Assembly: GCF_000426825.1 (NCBI RefSeq)
Contig: NZ_AUGC01000010.1
Location: forward strand, 62,001 to 126,000
Direction of reading: 5' to 3'
Length of the DNA: 64,000 nt
DNA from: Thermonema rossianum DSM 10300
Lineage (GTDB): Bacteria; Bacteroidota; Bacteroidia; Cytophagales; Thermonemataceae
How positions within the stretch are numbered: the stretch's first letter is position 1; each line of letters starts with the position of its first letter. The position numbers and the translations under genes were made by a program. Shown in pieces: positions 17,741 through 28,064 of this stretch. The notes under the pieces were generated by a model that saw nothing but the letters and a program-made list of their open reading frames with translations, was not told the DNA's origin and did no database searches.

Positions 17741-19636
17741 ATGCTTTGCTTTATGCTTGTCATCATTGATTTCGACAGTACTTTTACGCGGGTGGAAGGC
17801 TTGGATTTGCTTGCCGAAATAGCTTTGCAGGACCATCCTGAAAAAGAAGAGCGCTTGCGCACCATCCGGCAAATTACCGAGCAGGGCATGAATGGCGAGC
17901 TTTCCTTTGCGGCATCTTTGAAAGAACGTTTGGCTTTGATTCGCCCCCATCGTCGCCATATTGAGTGCTTGGTAGAGCGCTTGAAAGAAGAAATAAGTCC
18001 TTCTTTCCGGCGAAATGAGCGTTTTTTTCAAGAATATGGGCAGAACATACGCATTATATCCAGTGGTTTCCGGGAATTCATAGAGCCGGTAGTGGCTACC
18101 TTGGGCATCCGTCCCGAACAGGTCTTTGCCAACCGTTTTCTTTTTGATTCGGAAGGCTATGTTACGGGTTATGACGAAAGCATACCTTTGGCACATGACC
18201 GGGGGAAGGTGAAGCTGTTGCAGTCGTGGCAGCTGCCCGACGAAGAAGTATATGTGATAGGCGACGGTTATACAGACTACGAAATCAAAGCAGCCGGTTT
18301 AGCCAATGCCTTTTATGCCTTTGCCGAGAATGTGCAACGCGAAAAAGTGTTGGCTCATGCCGATGCTGTTTTGCCCGCCTTGGATGAATTTTTATACAGA
18401 CATAAATTACCTATGAAATTTTCATATCCGAAGAATCGTATTAAAGTATTGTTGCTCGAAGGGGTGCATCCCATAGCAGTGGATATCTTTCAGAAAGAAG
18501 GGTATCAGGTGGAGCGCCTTGCCACTGCACTCGATGAACAAGAGCTAAAAGAGCGGATAGGGGATGTCTCTATTTTGGGAATCCGTTCCAAAACGCAACT
18601 GACAGCCGGCGTGCTGGCTCATGCCAAGCGCTTGATGGCCGTGGGGGCTTTTTGTATAGGCACCAACCAAATCGATTTGGACTATTGCACCAAGCGGGGC
18701 ATCGCTGTTTTCAATGCGCCCTACAGCAATACACGCAGCGTGGTGGAGCTGGCTATTGGCGAAATGATTATGCTGATGCGCGGTATTCCTGATAAGGACA
18801 AAGCCGCACATGCCGGACGCTGGATGAAGTCGGCTAAAAACAGCCATGAAATACGGGGCAAAAAGCTGGGCATTGTGGGCTATGGCAACATTGGGGCGCA
18901 GCTGTCGGTGCTTGCCGAAGCCTTGGGAATGGAAGTATATTTCTATGACATTGTGGATAAGTTGGCTTTGGGCAATGCCAAAGCTTGCAGCAGCTTGGAC
19001 GAGCTGCTGGCTGTTGCCGACATTGTAAGTTTGCATGTGGACGGGCGCCCCGAAAACCGGAACATGATAGACGCAGCAGCCATTGCCAAGATGAAAGACG
19101 GCGCTATTTTGTTGAACCTGAGCCGTGGTTTTGTGGTCGATGTCGATGCGTTGGCTGATGCCATACGCACCGGCAAGCTGCGGGGGGCAGCCGTGGATGT
19201 GTTCCACGAAGAGCCTAAGTCGAACGAAGAGCCGTTTGTGTCGGTGCTGCAAGGGCTGCCCAATGTGATTTTGACGCCCCACATAGGCGGAAGCACACAA
19301 GAAGCACAGGAAAATATAGGCAACTTCGTGCCGGGAAAAATCATCGACTATGTGAATACGGGGAGCACCTATGGTAGTGTAAACCTGCCCAATCTACAGC
19401 TGCCTGCCCAACAACAAGCCCACCGTTTGCTACATATTCACCACAATGTGCCCGGTATTTTGGCACAAATCAACAGTATTTTAGCCAAGCACGAAGCCAA
19501 CATTTTGGGACAATATTTAAAAACCAACGAGCAAATTGGCTATGTAATCACCGACATAGACAAAGACTATAACCAGGCACTTATCAATGAGCTGAAAGCC
19601 ATTCCGCAAACCATTCGTTTCCGTGTGCTCTACTAA
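17741..19636 (+). CDS. phosphoserine phosphatase / phosphoglycerate dehydrogenase fusion
   Basis: One 631-residue frame joins two serine-synthesis enzymes. Residues about 1-223 are a HAD phosphatase of the SerB type: motif I DFDSTFT, motif II ISSGF, the motif III lysine in DRGKVKLLQ, motif IV GDGYTDYE. Residues 225-631 are a complete SerA: NAD-binding GIVGYGNIG, catalytic region LTPHIGGSTQEAQENIG, and a C-terminal ACT-like regulatory domain (HHNVPGILAQINSILAKHEA). SerA makes 3-phosphohydroxypyruvate and SerB removes the final phosphate, so the fusion brackets the SerC step. An internal ATG at 18413 begins the SerA part and could give free SerA. The start could also be 17753. Confidence 0.93.
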   Translation: MLCFMLVIIDFDSTFTRVEGLDLLAEIALQDHPEKEERLRTIRQITEQGMNGELSFAASLKERLALIRPHRRHIECLVERLKEEISPSFRRNERFFQEYGQNIRIISSGFREFIEPVVATLGIRPEQVFANRFLFDSEGYVTGYDESIPLAHDRGKVKLLQSWQLPDEEVYVIGDGYTDYEIKAAGLANAFYAFAENVQREKVLAHADAVLPALDEFLYRHKLPMKFSYPKNRIKVLLLEGVHPIAVDIFQKEGYQVERLATALDEQELKERIGDVSILGIRSKTQLTAGVLAHAKRLMAVGAFCIGTNQIDLDYCTKRGIAVFNAPYSNTRSVVELAIGEMIMLMRGIPDKDKAAHAGRWMKSAKNSHEIRGKKLGIVGYGNIGAQLSVLAEALGMEVYFYDIVDKLALGNAKACSSLDELLAVADIVSLHVDGRPENRNMIDAAAIAKMKDGAILLNLSRGFVVDVDALADAIRTGKLRGAAVDVFHEEPKSNEEPFVSVLQGLPNVILTPHIGGSTQEAQENIGNFVPGKIIDYVNTGSTYGSVNLPNLQLPAQQQAHRLLHIHHNVPGILAQINSILAKHEANILGQYLKTNEQIGYVITDIDKDYNQALINELKAIPQTIRFRVLY

Positions 19637-20426
19637 AAAGCGTTCAGTCTTCCGGCGCGAGCTGGCGCTGTATTTTACCGCGCAGATGTTTTACAGCCGC
19701 TTGCCCGTGCCTGCGGGCATGGCAAGCCATGATCCGCTGCTTTTAAGTGAAGCAACGCGCTATTTCCCATTGGTAGGGGCGCTGGTGGCGCTTTTGAGCA
19801 TTGGCACCGGCTGGATGCTTTATTTACTTACTTCGCATGCCGGCGTGGCGGCACTGCTTGCCTTGTTGTTTTCCGTGTGGCTGACGGGCGCTTTTCATGA
19901 AGATGGGCTGGCAGATGCCTGCGACGGCTTCGGCGGGGGATGGCAGGCGCAGCAAATCCTTGAAATTATGAAAGACAGCCGCCTGGGTACCTACGGCGCC
20001 GTGGGCTTATGGGGAGGACTTTCGCTGCGCTGGGTGCTGCTGTGGCAGTTGCTGGAACAAGGCGTGTTGCTGTTTGCCGGAGGGGCGATGGCTGCCTTTG
20101 TGTTGAGCCGTTGGGCTGCCGTGTGCACCATCAAAACAGGCATATATGCCCGGAGGGATGCCACCGGTAAAGTGAAACCGGTAGCCAAAGGACTTAGCAC
20201 AACCGGTTTTTATGTTGCCTGTGTCATTACCTTCATGCTGGCAGTTGCAGGCATGGGGTATATGGCATTGCCCGCCGCCGCTTTGGTTTACCTTACTCAA
20301 CTGTGGATGTACCGTTATTTTAAAAGCAAAATTGGTGGTTATACGGGCGATTGCCTGGGGGCTATTCAGCAAATAAGCGAATGCGTGACGTTACTTTTCT
20401 TTTTGGCTTCTCTGCGTTGCTTGTAG
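19623..20426 (+). CDS. cobS: adenosylcobinamide-GDP ribazoletransferase (cobalamin synthase)
   Basis: Integral membrane enzyme that joins adenosylcobinamide-GDP to alpha-ribazole in the last steps of B12 assembly. The 267 residues carry the CobS start (ELALYFTAQMFYSRLPVP), the acidic signature GAFHEDGLADACDGFGGG, MKDSRLGTYGAVGLWGG, and about six membrane helices. It begins with GTG and overlaps the end of the SerB-SerA gene by 14 bases, so it is probably translated from the same mRNA. No other cob gene is in the window; it may serve salvage of imported corrinoids. Confidence 0.93.
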   Translation: MCSTKKRSVFRRELALYFTAQMFYSRLPVPAGMASHDPLLLSEATRYFPLVGALVALLSIGTGWMLYLLTSHAGVAALLALLFSVWLTGAFHEDGLADACDGFGGGWQAQQILEIMKDSRLGTYGAVGLWGGLSLRWVLLWQLLEQGVLLFAGGAMAAFVLSRWAAVCTIKTGIYARRDATGKVKPVAKGLSTTGFYVACVITFMLAVAGMGYMALPAAALVYLTQLWMYRYFKSKIGGYTGDCLGAIQQISECVTLLFFLASLRCL

Positions 20427-20526
20427 GCTGCGGGCCGGAATCAAGGCCTGTCTTGTGGCTTTTTTGTGGAAAAAATTGAAATATTTTTCTAAATTCAAAG
20501 CATTGATAACCAAACATCTGTTTCCT

Positions 20527-21174
20527 ATGAAAAAACACTTACTCATCCTAAGTTTGACGCTGCTCTTGTGCGGCACTGCTGCCTTTGCACAAGATGTGCC
20601 CTTTTTTGATTTGGGACTTAAATTAGGCGCCAACGGTACCTCTTTTTCGCAGCTGCCCGAAGACGGCTACGACTTTTCGAAGGAAAGCATGAAAATAGGC
20701 GTCACCGGCGGGCTGTGGGCACGCATCAATGTGCCGGCTACCGGCTTGCATATTCAGCCGGAGTTGGTGTATGCACAGTATGCAGCAGCCTTTAAAGACA
20801 AGGTATCGGATGGCAGAGTTACACAAAAGATACAAGCCATCGATTTTGGTTTGTTGGTGGGCTACCGGGTAGGGTTAGGTCCTCTGGGGGCACGCTTGCA
20901 GGTAGGGCCCGTGTTGACCACCCCACTCAGCAGAGAGTTGGAGATAGAAGACCCCAACTTCCCTACTTTTAGTATAGACATAGAAAAGCAGTCGCTTTGG
21001 TCTTTGCAGTTTGGTTTAGGTGCCGACATTAGCCGTTTAAGCCTGGATTTGCGCTACCAACTGGGCTTGACTGAACAACAATTTACCCCCACTGACTCAC
21101 AGGCCACCTTCTCTCCTGACAAACCTTACAAGCAATCCAGTATAGTATTTACTTTAGGCATAAAGCTTTTATAA
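20527..21174 (+). CDS. outer-membrane beta-barrel protein, PorT-like
   Basis: A 215-residue protein with a signal peptide (residues 1-19, ending AAFAQ). Alternating beta strands follow: GLKLGANGTSFSQL, GLWARINVPATGLHIQPEL, GPLGARLQVGPV, LSLDLRYQLGLTEQ. A final strand, IVFTLGIKLL, ends in Leu as barrel proteins often do. This fits the opacity/PorT-like barrels abundant in Bacteroidota. The start at 20527 is preferred over 20455 because it puts the signal peptide at the N-terminus. It has its own downstream terminator. Confidence 0.85.
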   Translation: MKKHLLILSLTLLLCGTAAFAQDVPFFDLGLKLGANGTSFSQLPEDGYDFSKESMKIGVTGGLWARINVPATGLHIQPELVYAQYAAAFKDKVSDGRVTQKIQAIDFGLLVGYRVGLGPLGARLQVGPVLTTPLSRELEIEDPNFPTFSIDIEKQSLWSLQFGLGADISRLSLDLRYQLGLTEQQFTPTDSQATFSPDKPYKQSSIVFTLGIKLL

Positions 21175-21204
21175 GTTTTGTGCGCACCCGGCTGCGGCAA
21201 ACAG

Positions 21205-21238
21205 ATGGGACTTCTGTGCTCAGAAGTCCCATTTTTTA
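21205..21238 (+). terminator. rho-independent terminator after the barrel gene
   Basis: A perfect 12-base stem (ATGGGACTTCTG / CAGAAGTCCCAT), tetraloop TGCT, then a run of T, 30 bases after the stop. Confidence 0.85.
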
Positions 21239-21290
21239 TGCTTGCTGTGAATACCTTGGCTTACTCTTTAACTACTTATTGCTCAATATT

Positions 21291-21322
21291 TTTTGTAATA
21301 ACTAATTATTCACCTAAATTTG
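21291..21322 (+). promoter_or_regulatory. promoter of atpDC
   Basis: TTTG (21292-21295), 19 bases, then TAAATTTG (21315-21322), a full match to the Bacteroidota two-part promoter, 56 bases upstream of the atpD ATG. Confidence 0.65.
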
Positions 21323-21372
21323 CCATCCGAATGCCTAAGGAATTCAAATTTTAATGATAGCTATAATCTTAG

Positions 21373-22890
<1,518 letters not shown>

Positions 22891-22967
22891 AAATCATCAG
22901 TCATCAGAAGCCGGCGGCTTGCCTCACTTGAAGGCAGAGCCGCCCGGTTTTTCAAAAATATAGCCCT

Positions 22968-23222
22968 ATGTTGCACTTAGAAATCATTACTCCTGATAAA
23001 GCCGTTTTCTCAGGTGAAGTGGACACGGTATTTGTGCCCGGCACCAAAGGGGCTTTTCAAGTGCTGAAAAACCACGCACCCATCATTTCTACTTTGGGCA
23101 AGGGTGAGGTGCGCTATCGAGTAGCCTCAAAAGAAGTGGCCTTTCTGGTGGAAGGCGGAGTGGTAGAGGTTGCCCAAAATAAAGTGCGTGTTTTGGTGGA
23201 GCGCATCTTGGAAGAAGCTTAA
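22968..23222 (+). CDS. atpC: F-type ATP synthase epsilon subunit
   Basis: An 84-residue epsilon subunit consisting essentially of the N-terminal beta-sandwich (LEIITPDKAVFSGEVDTVFV, GAFQVLKNHAPIISTLGKGE, FLVEGGVVEVAQNKVRVLVE). The C-terminal two-helix arm that inhibits ATP hydrolysis in E. coli is absent, as in other short Bacteroidota forms. It couples rotation of the central stalk. It follows atpD by 77 bases and precedes a terminator. Confidence 0.95.
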   Translation: MLHLEIITPDKAVFSGEVDTVFVPGTKGAFQVLKNHAPIISTLGKGEVRYRVASKEVAFLVEGGVVEVAQNKVRVLVERILEEA

Positions 23223-23244
23223 TGGCTAAATAATAGACATCCTG

Positions 23245-23278
23245 AAAGTGCCGTCCGGAAGGGTGGCACTTTTTTTAT
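23245..23278 (+). terminator. rho-independent terminator after atpC
   Basis: Stem AAAGTGCC / GGCACTTT (23245-23252 and 23265-23272), extended by G-U and C-G pairs, followed by a T run. Confidence 0.8.
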
Positions 23279-23322
23279 TCCATCACTATGCTTATCTTTC
23301 TTTCTGTTTAAAACTCCAAACT

Positions 23323-23622
23323 ATGCGGCAGCGTTTGCTTTCTTTAGTCCGGAATTTCTATGTGCTTGTAGGGGGAAGCTTCGTTCTGTGGATGCTCTTT
23401 TTCGATAGCAACGACTTGATTACGCAGTGGAAGCGGAAGCGTGAAATAGAGCAATTGGAACGCCAGCGTCAATATTACTTAGAAGCAATAGAGATTATCA
23501 AAGAAGAGCGCCGGGCATTGGAGAGCGACCCTACTTTACTCGAAAAGTTTGCCCGGGAAAAATATTATATGCATCGTCCTCAAGAAGATGTGTTCATTTT
23601 GCAAACAAATGAAGATGAGTAA
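23323..23622 (+). CDS. septum formation initiator, FtsB/DivIC family
   Basis: A 99-residue bitopic membrane protein. A short basic N-terminus precedes one membrane helix (about residues 13-28, YVLVGGSFVLWMLFFD) and then a coiled coil (KRKREIEQLERQRQYYLEAI). The tail motif FAREKYYMHRPQEDVFIL is typical of the family. It acts in the divisome with FtsL- and FtsQ-like partners, none of which is adjacent. I start at 23323 (MRQRLLSLVR). The earlier possible start at 23248 lies within the atpC terminator. Confidence 0.88.
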   Translation: MRQRLLSLVRNFYVLVGGSFVLWMLFFDSNDLITQWKRKREIEQLERQRQYYLEAIEIIKEERRALESDPTLLEKFAREKYYMHRPQEDVFILQTNEDE

Positions 23623-23627
23623 ATAAA

Positions 23628-23656
23628 AAAGCCCCCTTTTGATGAAAGAGGGCTTT
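23628..23656. terminator. bidirectional terminator between the FtsB/DivIC gene and the convergent sugar gene
   Basis: Hairpin AAAGCCC-n-CTTT / AAAG-n-GGGCTTT (23628-23656) with one internal mismatch, between two convergent stop codons. It is T-rich on the minus-strand exit. Confidence 0.65.
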
Positions 23657-23677
23657 CCAACAAGTTTGCTTTTTATG

Positions 23678-24628
23678 TTATGAATGAATGGGCAGCACTT
23701 TGGCTTTGAAGTATTCCAGCGTGCGACGCAGCCCTTCGGAGCGCCCTATTTTAGGTTCCCATCCCAATATTTCACGGGCTTTGGTGATATCGGGGCGACG
23801 TTGCTTGGGGTCATCTTGTGGCAATGGCTGATAGCTGATTTTTGACCGGCTGCCTGTCAATCGAATAATTTCTTCGGCAAACTCCTTGATGGTGATTTCT
23901 TCGGGGTTGCCTATGTTCACGGGATAGGGGTAGTCCGACATCAACAAACGGAATATACCCTCAATCAAATCATCTACATAACAGAACGAGCGGGTTTGTG
24001 AACCGTCGCCAAATACGGTGAGGTCTTCACCACGCAATGCCTGACTCATGAAAGCAGGCAACACACGTCCATCATCTAAGCGCATGCGCGGACCATAGGT
24101 ATTGAAGATACGCACGATGCGTGTTTCCAAGCCATGCACCCGGTGATAAGCCATGGTGATAGCTTCTTGGTAGCGCTTGGCTTCGTCATATACGCCCCGT
24201 GGTCCTATGGGGTTCACATGCCCCCAGTATTCTTCCGATTGCGGATGCACTTCCGGGTCGCCATATACTTCAGAAGTGGAAGCCACCAAAATGCGGGCTT
24301 TTTTGGCTTTTGCCAATCCCAGCAGATTGTGCGTGCCCATGGCACCCACTTTGAGGGTTTGGATGGGCAGCTTTAAATAATCTATTGGACTTGCCGGTGA
24401 GGCAAAGTGGAGAATATAGTGCAATTCACCCGGTACGTGCACAAACTTCGATACGTCGTGGTGGTAAAACTCAAAATGAGGGTTGGGGAAAAGGTGCTCT
24501 ATGTTTTCCAAATTACCGGTCAGCAGGTTGTCCATACCTATGACATGAAAGCCCTCCATCAGGAAGCGGTCGCAGAGGTGAGACCCCAAAAAGCCGGCAG
24601 CGCCGGTAATCAATACGCGTTTTTTCAT
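23678..24628 (-). CDS. UDP-glucuronate decarboxylase (UDP-xylose synthase)
   Basis: A 316-residue extended short-chain dehydrogenase that converts UDP-glucuronate to UDP-xylose. It has the NAD site [18 protein letters not shown], the family motif [20 protein letters not shown], the serine-rich [14 protein letters not shown], and the catalytic YDEAK. It sits directly downstream of ugd, which supplies UDP-glucuronate, so the pair makes UDP-xylose for surface polysaccharide. The start at 24628 ([12 protein letters not shown]) is preferred over an extended start at 24691, because the ugd terminator hairpin (24661-24689) lies in between. Confidence 0.93.
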   Translation of the reverse strand: MKKRVLITGAAGFLGSHLCDRFLMEGFHVIGMDNLLTGNLENIEHLFPNPHFEFYHHDVSKFVHVPGELHYILHFASPASPIDYLKLPIQTLKVGAMGTHNLLGLAKAKKARILVASTSEVYGDPEVHPQSEEYWGHVNPIGPRGVYDEAKRYQEAITMAYHRVHGLETRIVRIFNTYGPRMRLDDGRVLPAFMSQALRGEDLTVFGDGSQTRSFCYVDDLIEGIFRLLMSDYPYPVNIGNPEEITIKEFAEEIIRLTGSRSKISYQPLPQDDPKQRRPDITKAREILGWEPKIGRSEGLRRTLEYFKAKVLPIHS

Positions 24629-24660
24629 GGTATTTCGAAAGTTTCCGGTGATAAAAAAGA

Positions 24661-24689
24661 GCAGGTACCGTTTTTTTTCCGGCACCTGC
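24661..24689 (-). terminator. hairpin terminator after ugd
   Basis: Ten-base stem (GCAGGTGCCG / CGGTACCTGC, one G-U pair) on the minus strand, followed by TCTTTTTTATC. It lies between ugd and the decarboxylase gene and may only partly stop transcription. Confidence 0.65.
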
Positions 24690-24696
24690 AAGCTGC

Positions 24697-26025
24697 CTAT
24701 GCTTGAATTTCCGGCTGGGTAACTTTTGTTCTGCCTACGCTCACATAGTGGAAGCCCAGCTCTGCCATTTGATAGGGTTCATACAGATTGCGCCCGTCGA
24801 AGATGACTTTGTGTTTCAGAAGCCGTCCTACTACCTCAAAGTCGGGCGTGCGGAACACAGGCCACTCGGTCATAATCATGAGGGCATCGGCATTGACCAA
24901 AGCGCCATAAGGGCTTTCGGCATACTCGATTTGGTTGCCCAGCACCTTTTTTACATTTTCCATGGCTTCCGGGTCATATGCCTTGACGGTAGCGCCTTCC
25001 TGCAACAAAATTTTGATGTTTTCCAGAGCAGGTGCTTCGCGTATATCGTCGGTGTAAGGTTTAAAAGACAGCCCCCACACGGCAATGCGCTTACCTTGCA
25101 AGCTGCCGCCAAAAAACTCTTTCAAGGCAGGGATAAGCTTGGTTTTTTGCTCTTGGTTCACCTGCATGACCGCTTTTAGAATGCGGAAGTCATAATCGTT
25201 TTCTTCTGCTGTTTTTGCCAATGCCTGCACGTCTTTGGGGAAGCAGCTGCCGCCATAGCCAATGCCCGCAAAAAGGAAACGCTTGCCTATGCGGGAGTCG
25301 GTACCTATGCCACGGCGCACGTCATCTACATTGGCACCTACGCGCTCACACAAGTTGGCTATTTCGTTCATGAAGGTAATTTTGGTAGCCAAGAAAGCAT
25401 TGGCAGCATATTTGGTCATTTCTGCCGAGCGCTCATCCATAAACAAAATAGGGTTGCCTTGGCGCACCATGGGGGCATACAGTTGCTCCATGATTTTGCG
25501 TGCGCGTTCCGAGCGGGTACCTACTACCACACGTTCCGGCTTCATAAAGTCTTCTACAGCCACACCTTCGCGCAGGAATTCGGGATTAGAAACCACATCG
25601 AACTCCACCTTGGCATGGCGGGCAATGCGCTCGCGCACCAGCTCGGCAGTACCTACCGGCACGGTGCTTTTATCCACCACTACCGTGTAGTCTTCCAACA
25701 GGGGACCCAACTGCTCGGCTACTTGAAGAATATATTTCAGGTCGGCAGAACCGTCTTCGCCGGGTGGGGTGGGCAGTGCCAAAAAAATGACTTTGGCACC
25801 TTGAATGCCTTCGGCTAAGTCGGTGGTGAACTTCAAGCGTCCTTGTTGAATGTTGCGTTCAAAAAGAACTTCCAAGCCCGGTTCGTAGATGGTGACTATA
25901 CCGCTCTGTAGTTTTTTTACTTTTTCTTCGTCTATATCGACGCAGGTGACGATATAGCCTGTCTCGGCAAAACAGGTGCCTGTAACCAAGCCGACGTAAC
26001 CGGTACCGATAACTGCTATTTTCAT
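24697..26025 (-). CDS. ugd: UDP-glucose 6-dehydrogenase
   Basis: Oxidises UDP-glucose to UDP-glucuronate with two NAD+. The 442 residues contain the NAD site ([20 protein letters not shown]), the VDIDEEKV segment, the STVPVGT motif, NPEFLREG, and the catalytic cysteine in [16 protein letters not shown]. The start at 26025 gives a canonical N-terminus, and a strong promoter sits 66 bases upstream. It is functionally paired with the UDP-xylose synthase gene downstream. Confidence 0.97.
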   Translation of the reverse strand: MKIAVIGTGYVGLVTGTCFAETGYIVTCVDIDEEKVKKLQSGIVTIYEPGLEVLFERNIQQGRLKFTTDLAEGIQGAKVIFLALPTPPGEDGSADLKYILQVAEQLGPLLEDYTVVVDKSTVPVGTAELVRERIARHAKVEFDVVSNPEFLREGVAVEDFMKPERVVVGTRSERARKIMEQLYAPMVRQGNPILFMDERSAEMTKYAANAFLATKITFMNEIANLCERVGANVDDVRRGIGTDSRIGKRFLFAGIGYGGSCFPKDVQALAKTAEENDYDFRILKAVMQVNQEQKTKLIPALKEFFGGSLQGKRIAVWGLSFKPYTDDIREAPALENIKILLQEGATVKAYDPEAMENVKKVLGNQIEYAESPYGALVNADALMIMTEWPVFRTPDFEVVGRLLKHKVIFDGRNLYEPYQMAELGFHYVSVGRTKVTQPEIQA

Positions 26026-26090
26026 GTGAATATAAGGTTTAAGTTTCAAAATATAATTGAACGGTTTGTTGCTTGAGAACCAGTCAAGTG

Positions 26091-26122
26091 CAAAGATATG
26101 ATTTCTTGCAATATGTATCAAA
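26091..26122 (-). promoter_or_regulatory. promoter of ugd
   Basis: Minus strand TTTG (26122-26119), 20 bases, then TATCTTTG (26098-26091). Both boxes match the Bacteroidota consensus exactly. Confidence 0.65.
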
Positions 26123-26156
26123 TTTTATGCCTTTCCGTAGGATAAAGGAGGTTTTG

Positions 26157-26164
26157 TATCTTTG
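26157..26164 (+). promoter_or_regulatory. candidate promoter -7 element for the 26188 gene
   Basis: TATCTTTG, 23 bases upstream of the ATG. TTTC at 26132-26135 lies 21 bases further up as an imperfect -33 box. Divergent from the ugd promoter. Confidence 0.5.
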
Positions 26165-26187
26165 TAAAACATAAAAAAACAACAACT

Positions 26188-26841
26188 ATGGTTTTAAGAC
26201 AACTGCGGGTAGTAGTTGCTATCTTCGCTTTGAGCTGCCTTGCCTTTGGCGGACAGGCACAAAGCAGCATAAAGCTCAAACGGCGGCAGCTTACACCGGG
26301 TATAAGCATGCTGGTGCCGGTGGACTTTCAGCCAATGTCTGATGATTTTTTGGCGCAGAAGTATGCCTACTTCCGTAAGCCCACAGTGATGCTTTCCGAC
26401 CCCTACGGCAATATAGATTTGGGGGTGAACATTACGGAAAAATATTGGCCACAAGAAGATATTCCCTTGTTGAAGGACATCTACAAAGCCACGCTGGCAG
26501 CCCTTTACACTCAAATTCATTTCCATAAAGAAGCGGTGGAGCAAATCAAGCGCCGCACCTATGTGATTTTGGAATTTGACGCCATACTGGCCGATGAAGA
26601 AGACGAAAAATCAGCCATAGGAGTAAGCAAGCCCCCCGTAAAGCGCTACTACTACATGATGTACACGGTGGTGGATAACCGCATTGTGGTGTTTAATTTC
26701 AATGCCCCCATTCATGAAAAGGTGCGTTGGCAGCCTATTGCCGACAAAATTATGCACTCGGTGAAGCTGAAAAACATTCAGTTGCCGGTAGAAAAAGCGC
26801 CGGAGCCCGATGTACCACCCACTCCCCCGGTAAGCCGATGA
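26188..26841 (+). CDS. exported protein of unknown function
   Basis: A 217-residue protein with a signal peptide (residues 1-24, LSCLAFGGQAQ). The mature part begins IKLKRRQLTPGISMLVPVDF and continues in alternating strands and helices, ending in a proline-rich tail (APEPDVPPTPPVSR). The pattern of an opening statement about a 'pure' beta fold followed by IHEKVRWQPIADKIMHSVKL resembles small periplasmic proteins that act as structural or stress factors, but I do not recognise a family. Its stop overlaps the tadA start, so the two are co-translated. Confidence 0.75.
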   Translation: MVLRQLRVVVAIFALSCLAFGGQAQSSIKLKRRQLTPGISMLVPVDFQPMSDDFLAQKYAYFRKPTVMLSDPYGNIDLGVNITEKYWPQEDIPLLKDIYKATLAALYTQIHFHKEAVEQIKRRTYVILEFDAILADEEDEKSAIGVSKPPVKRYYYMMYTVVDNRIVVFNFNAPIHEKVRWQPIADKIMHSVKLKNIQLPVEKAPEPDVPPTPPVSR

Positions 26842-27278
26842 TGCTTGATGATGCCTATTTCATGCGTATAGCCTTGCAAGAAGCTCAAAAAGCCTATGAG
26901 CAAGGCGAAATCCCTGTGGGCGCTGTGTTGGTGCACGAAAAAAAGTTGATTGCCAAGGCGCATAATCAAACCGAGCGCCTGTTGGATGTAACCGCCCATG
27001 CCGAAATTCTGTGCATTACGGCAGCGGCGCAGGCTTTGGGTGGCAAGTATCTGCCCGATTGCACTTTGTACGTGACCTTGGAGCCCTGTGCCATGTGTGC
27101 AGGCGCACTGGCCTGGGCGCAGCTGGGCAGATTGGTGTTTGCTGCTTCCGATGAGAAGCGGGGATACCGGCGCCATGCCCCCAATATCTTGCATCCTAAA
27201 ACACAAGTAGAAGCAGGATTATTGGCCGAAGAAGCAGTAGCTCTTATAAAGGACTTTTTCAAGAAGCTTAGAAACTAA
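26838..27278 (+). CDS. tadA: tRNA-specific adenosine deaminase
   Basis: A 146-residue zinc deaminase that converts A34 of tRNA-Arg(ACG) to inosine. The catalytic site is complete: HAEILCI with the HAE zinc and proton-transfer motif, and the PCAMCAGAL segment with the C-x2-C ligands. The N-terminal EIPVGAVLVH is typical. I start at 26838, where ATG overlaps the TGA of the exported-protein gene; a second ATG at 26841 is equally possible. The cluster downstream has an 18-base palindrome before sod. Confidence 0.94.
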   Translation: MMLDDAYFMRIALQEAQKAYEQGEIPVGAVLVHEKKLIAKAHNQTERLLDVTAHAEILCITAAAQALGGKYLPDCTLYVTLEPCAMCAGALAWAQLGRLVFAASDEKRGYRRHAPNILHPKTQVEAGLLAEEAVALIKDFFKKLRN

Positions 27279-27290
27279 ATCAAAAAAAGC

Positions 27291-27308
27291 TTGTTATATT
27301 TATAACAA
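27291..27308 (+). promoter_or_regulatory. 18-base inverted repeat upstream of sod
   Basis: TTGTTATA-TT-TATAACAA has perfect 8-base arms, 46 bases upstream of the sod ATG and 12 bases past the tadA stop. It is AT-rich, symmetrical and lacks a T run, so an operator fits better than a terminator. A Fur/PerR-type protein is one candidate. Confidence 0.5.
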
Positions 27309-27354
27309 CTCACTATTTAAAACTTTCATGTTTCACAAAAAAACAGCATAAACT

Positions 27355-27960
27355 ATGGCATTTGAACAAGTAAAACTTCCTTATGCAGAAGATGCTCTGG
27401 AGCCCTACATCGATGCGCAAACCATGAATCTGCACTACACCAAGCACCATGCCGGTTACACCGCCAAGCTGAACGATGCGGTAAAAGGTACTGCCTTAGA
27501 GGGCATGAGCATTGAAGATATTTTCAAAAATGTAAGCAAGCACCCTGTGGCTGTTCGCAACAACGGTGGCGGCTTCTACAACCACAACCTCTATTGGCAA
27601 ATCATGAGCCCGAAAGGTGGTGAATTGAAAGGCAATGTGGTGGAAGCCATCAAGAAAAAATGGGGCAACTTCGATGCCTTCAAAGCAGAATTTAGCCAGG
27701 CAGCTGCCGGCGTATTCGGCTCGGGCTGGGCATGGCTCATCGTAAAAGACGGCGAGCTGTTGATTACTCAAACCCCCAACCAAGACAACCCATTGATGGA
27801 TGTGGCGCCGGTGCAAGGTGTGCCTGTTTTAGGTATTGACGTATGGGAACATGCTTACTATTTGAAGTATCAGAACCGCCGTCCGGAATACATCGAGGCG
27901 TTTTACAATGTGATTAACTGGGAGAAGGTGAACGAATTCTATGAATTGGCTGTTCGCTAA
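27355..27960 (+). CDS. superoxide dismutase, Fe/Mn type
   Basis: A 201-residue cytoplasmic enzyme that converts superoxide to hydrogen peroxide and oxygen. Metal ligands are visible: His in NLHYTKHHAGY, His in GGFYNHNLYW, and Asp and His in GIDVWEHAYY. The DVWEHAYYLKYQNRRPEYIE segment is standard. Gly at the GGGFYNHN position and the residues around it do not separate Fe from Mn forms reliably. No signal peptide. It is followed by a strong terminator. Confidence 0.96.
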   Translation: MAFEQVKLPYAEDALEPYIDAQTMNLHYTKHHAGYTAKLNDAVKGTALEGMSIEDIFKNVSKHPVAVRNNGGGFYNHNLYWQIMSPKGGELKGNVVEAIKKKWGNFDAFKAEFSQAAAGVFGSGWAWLIVKDGELLITQTPNQDNPLMDVAPVQGVPVLGIDVWEHAYYLKYQNRRPEYIEAFYNVINWEKVNEFYELAVR

Positions 27961-27989
27961 CCTCCTTACCTAAAAAAACAAAAAAAGAG

Positions 27990-28021
27990 GCGTGCGGGTG
28001 TTATACCCACACGCTTTTTTT
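27990..28021 (+). terminator. rho-independent terminator after sod
   Basis: Stem GCGTG-n-GGG / CCC-n-CACGC with a 7-base loop (27990-28014), then seven T. It may also act on the convergent esterase gene. Confidence 0.8.
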
Positions 28022-28064
28022 ATGTGTTCCGGATATGCAAAAAGCCTCTGAACAAGAAGAAAGA

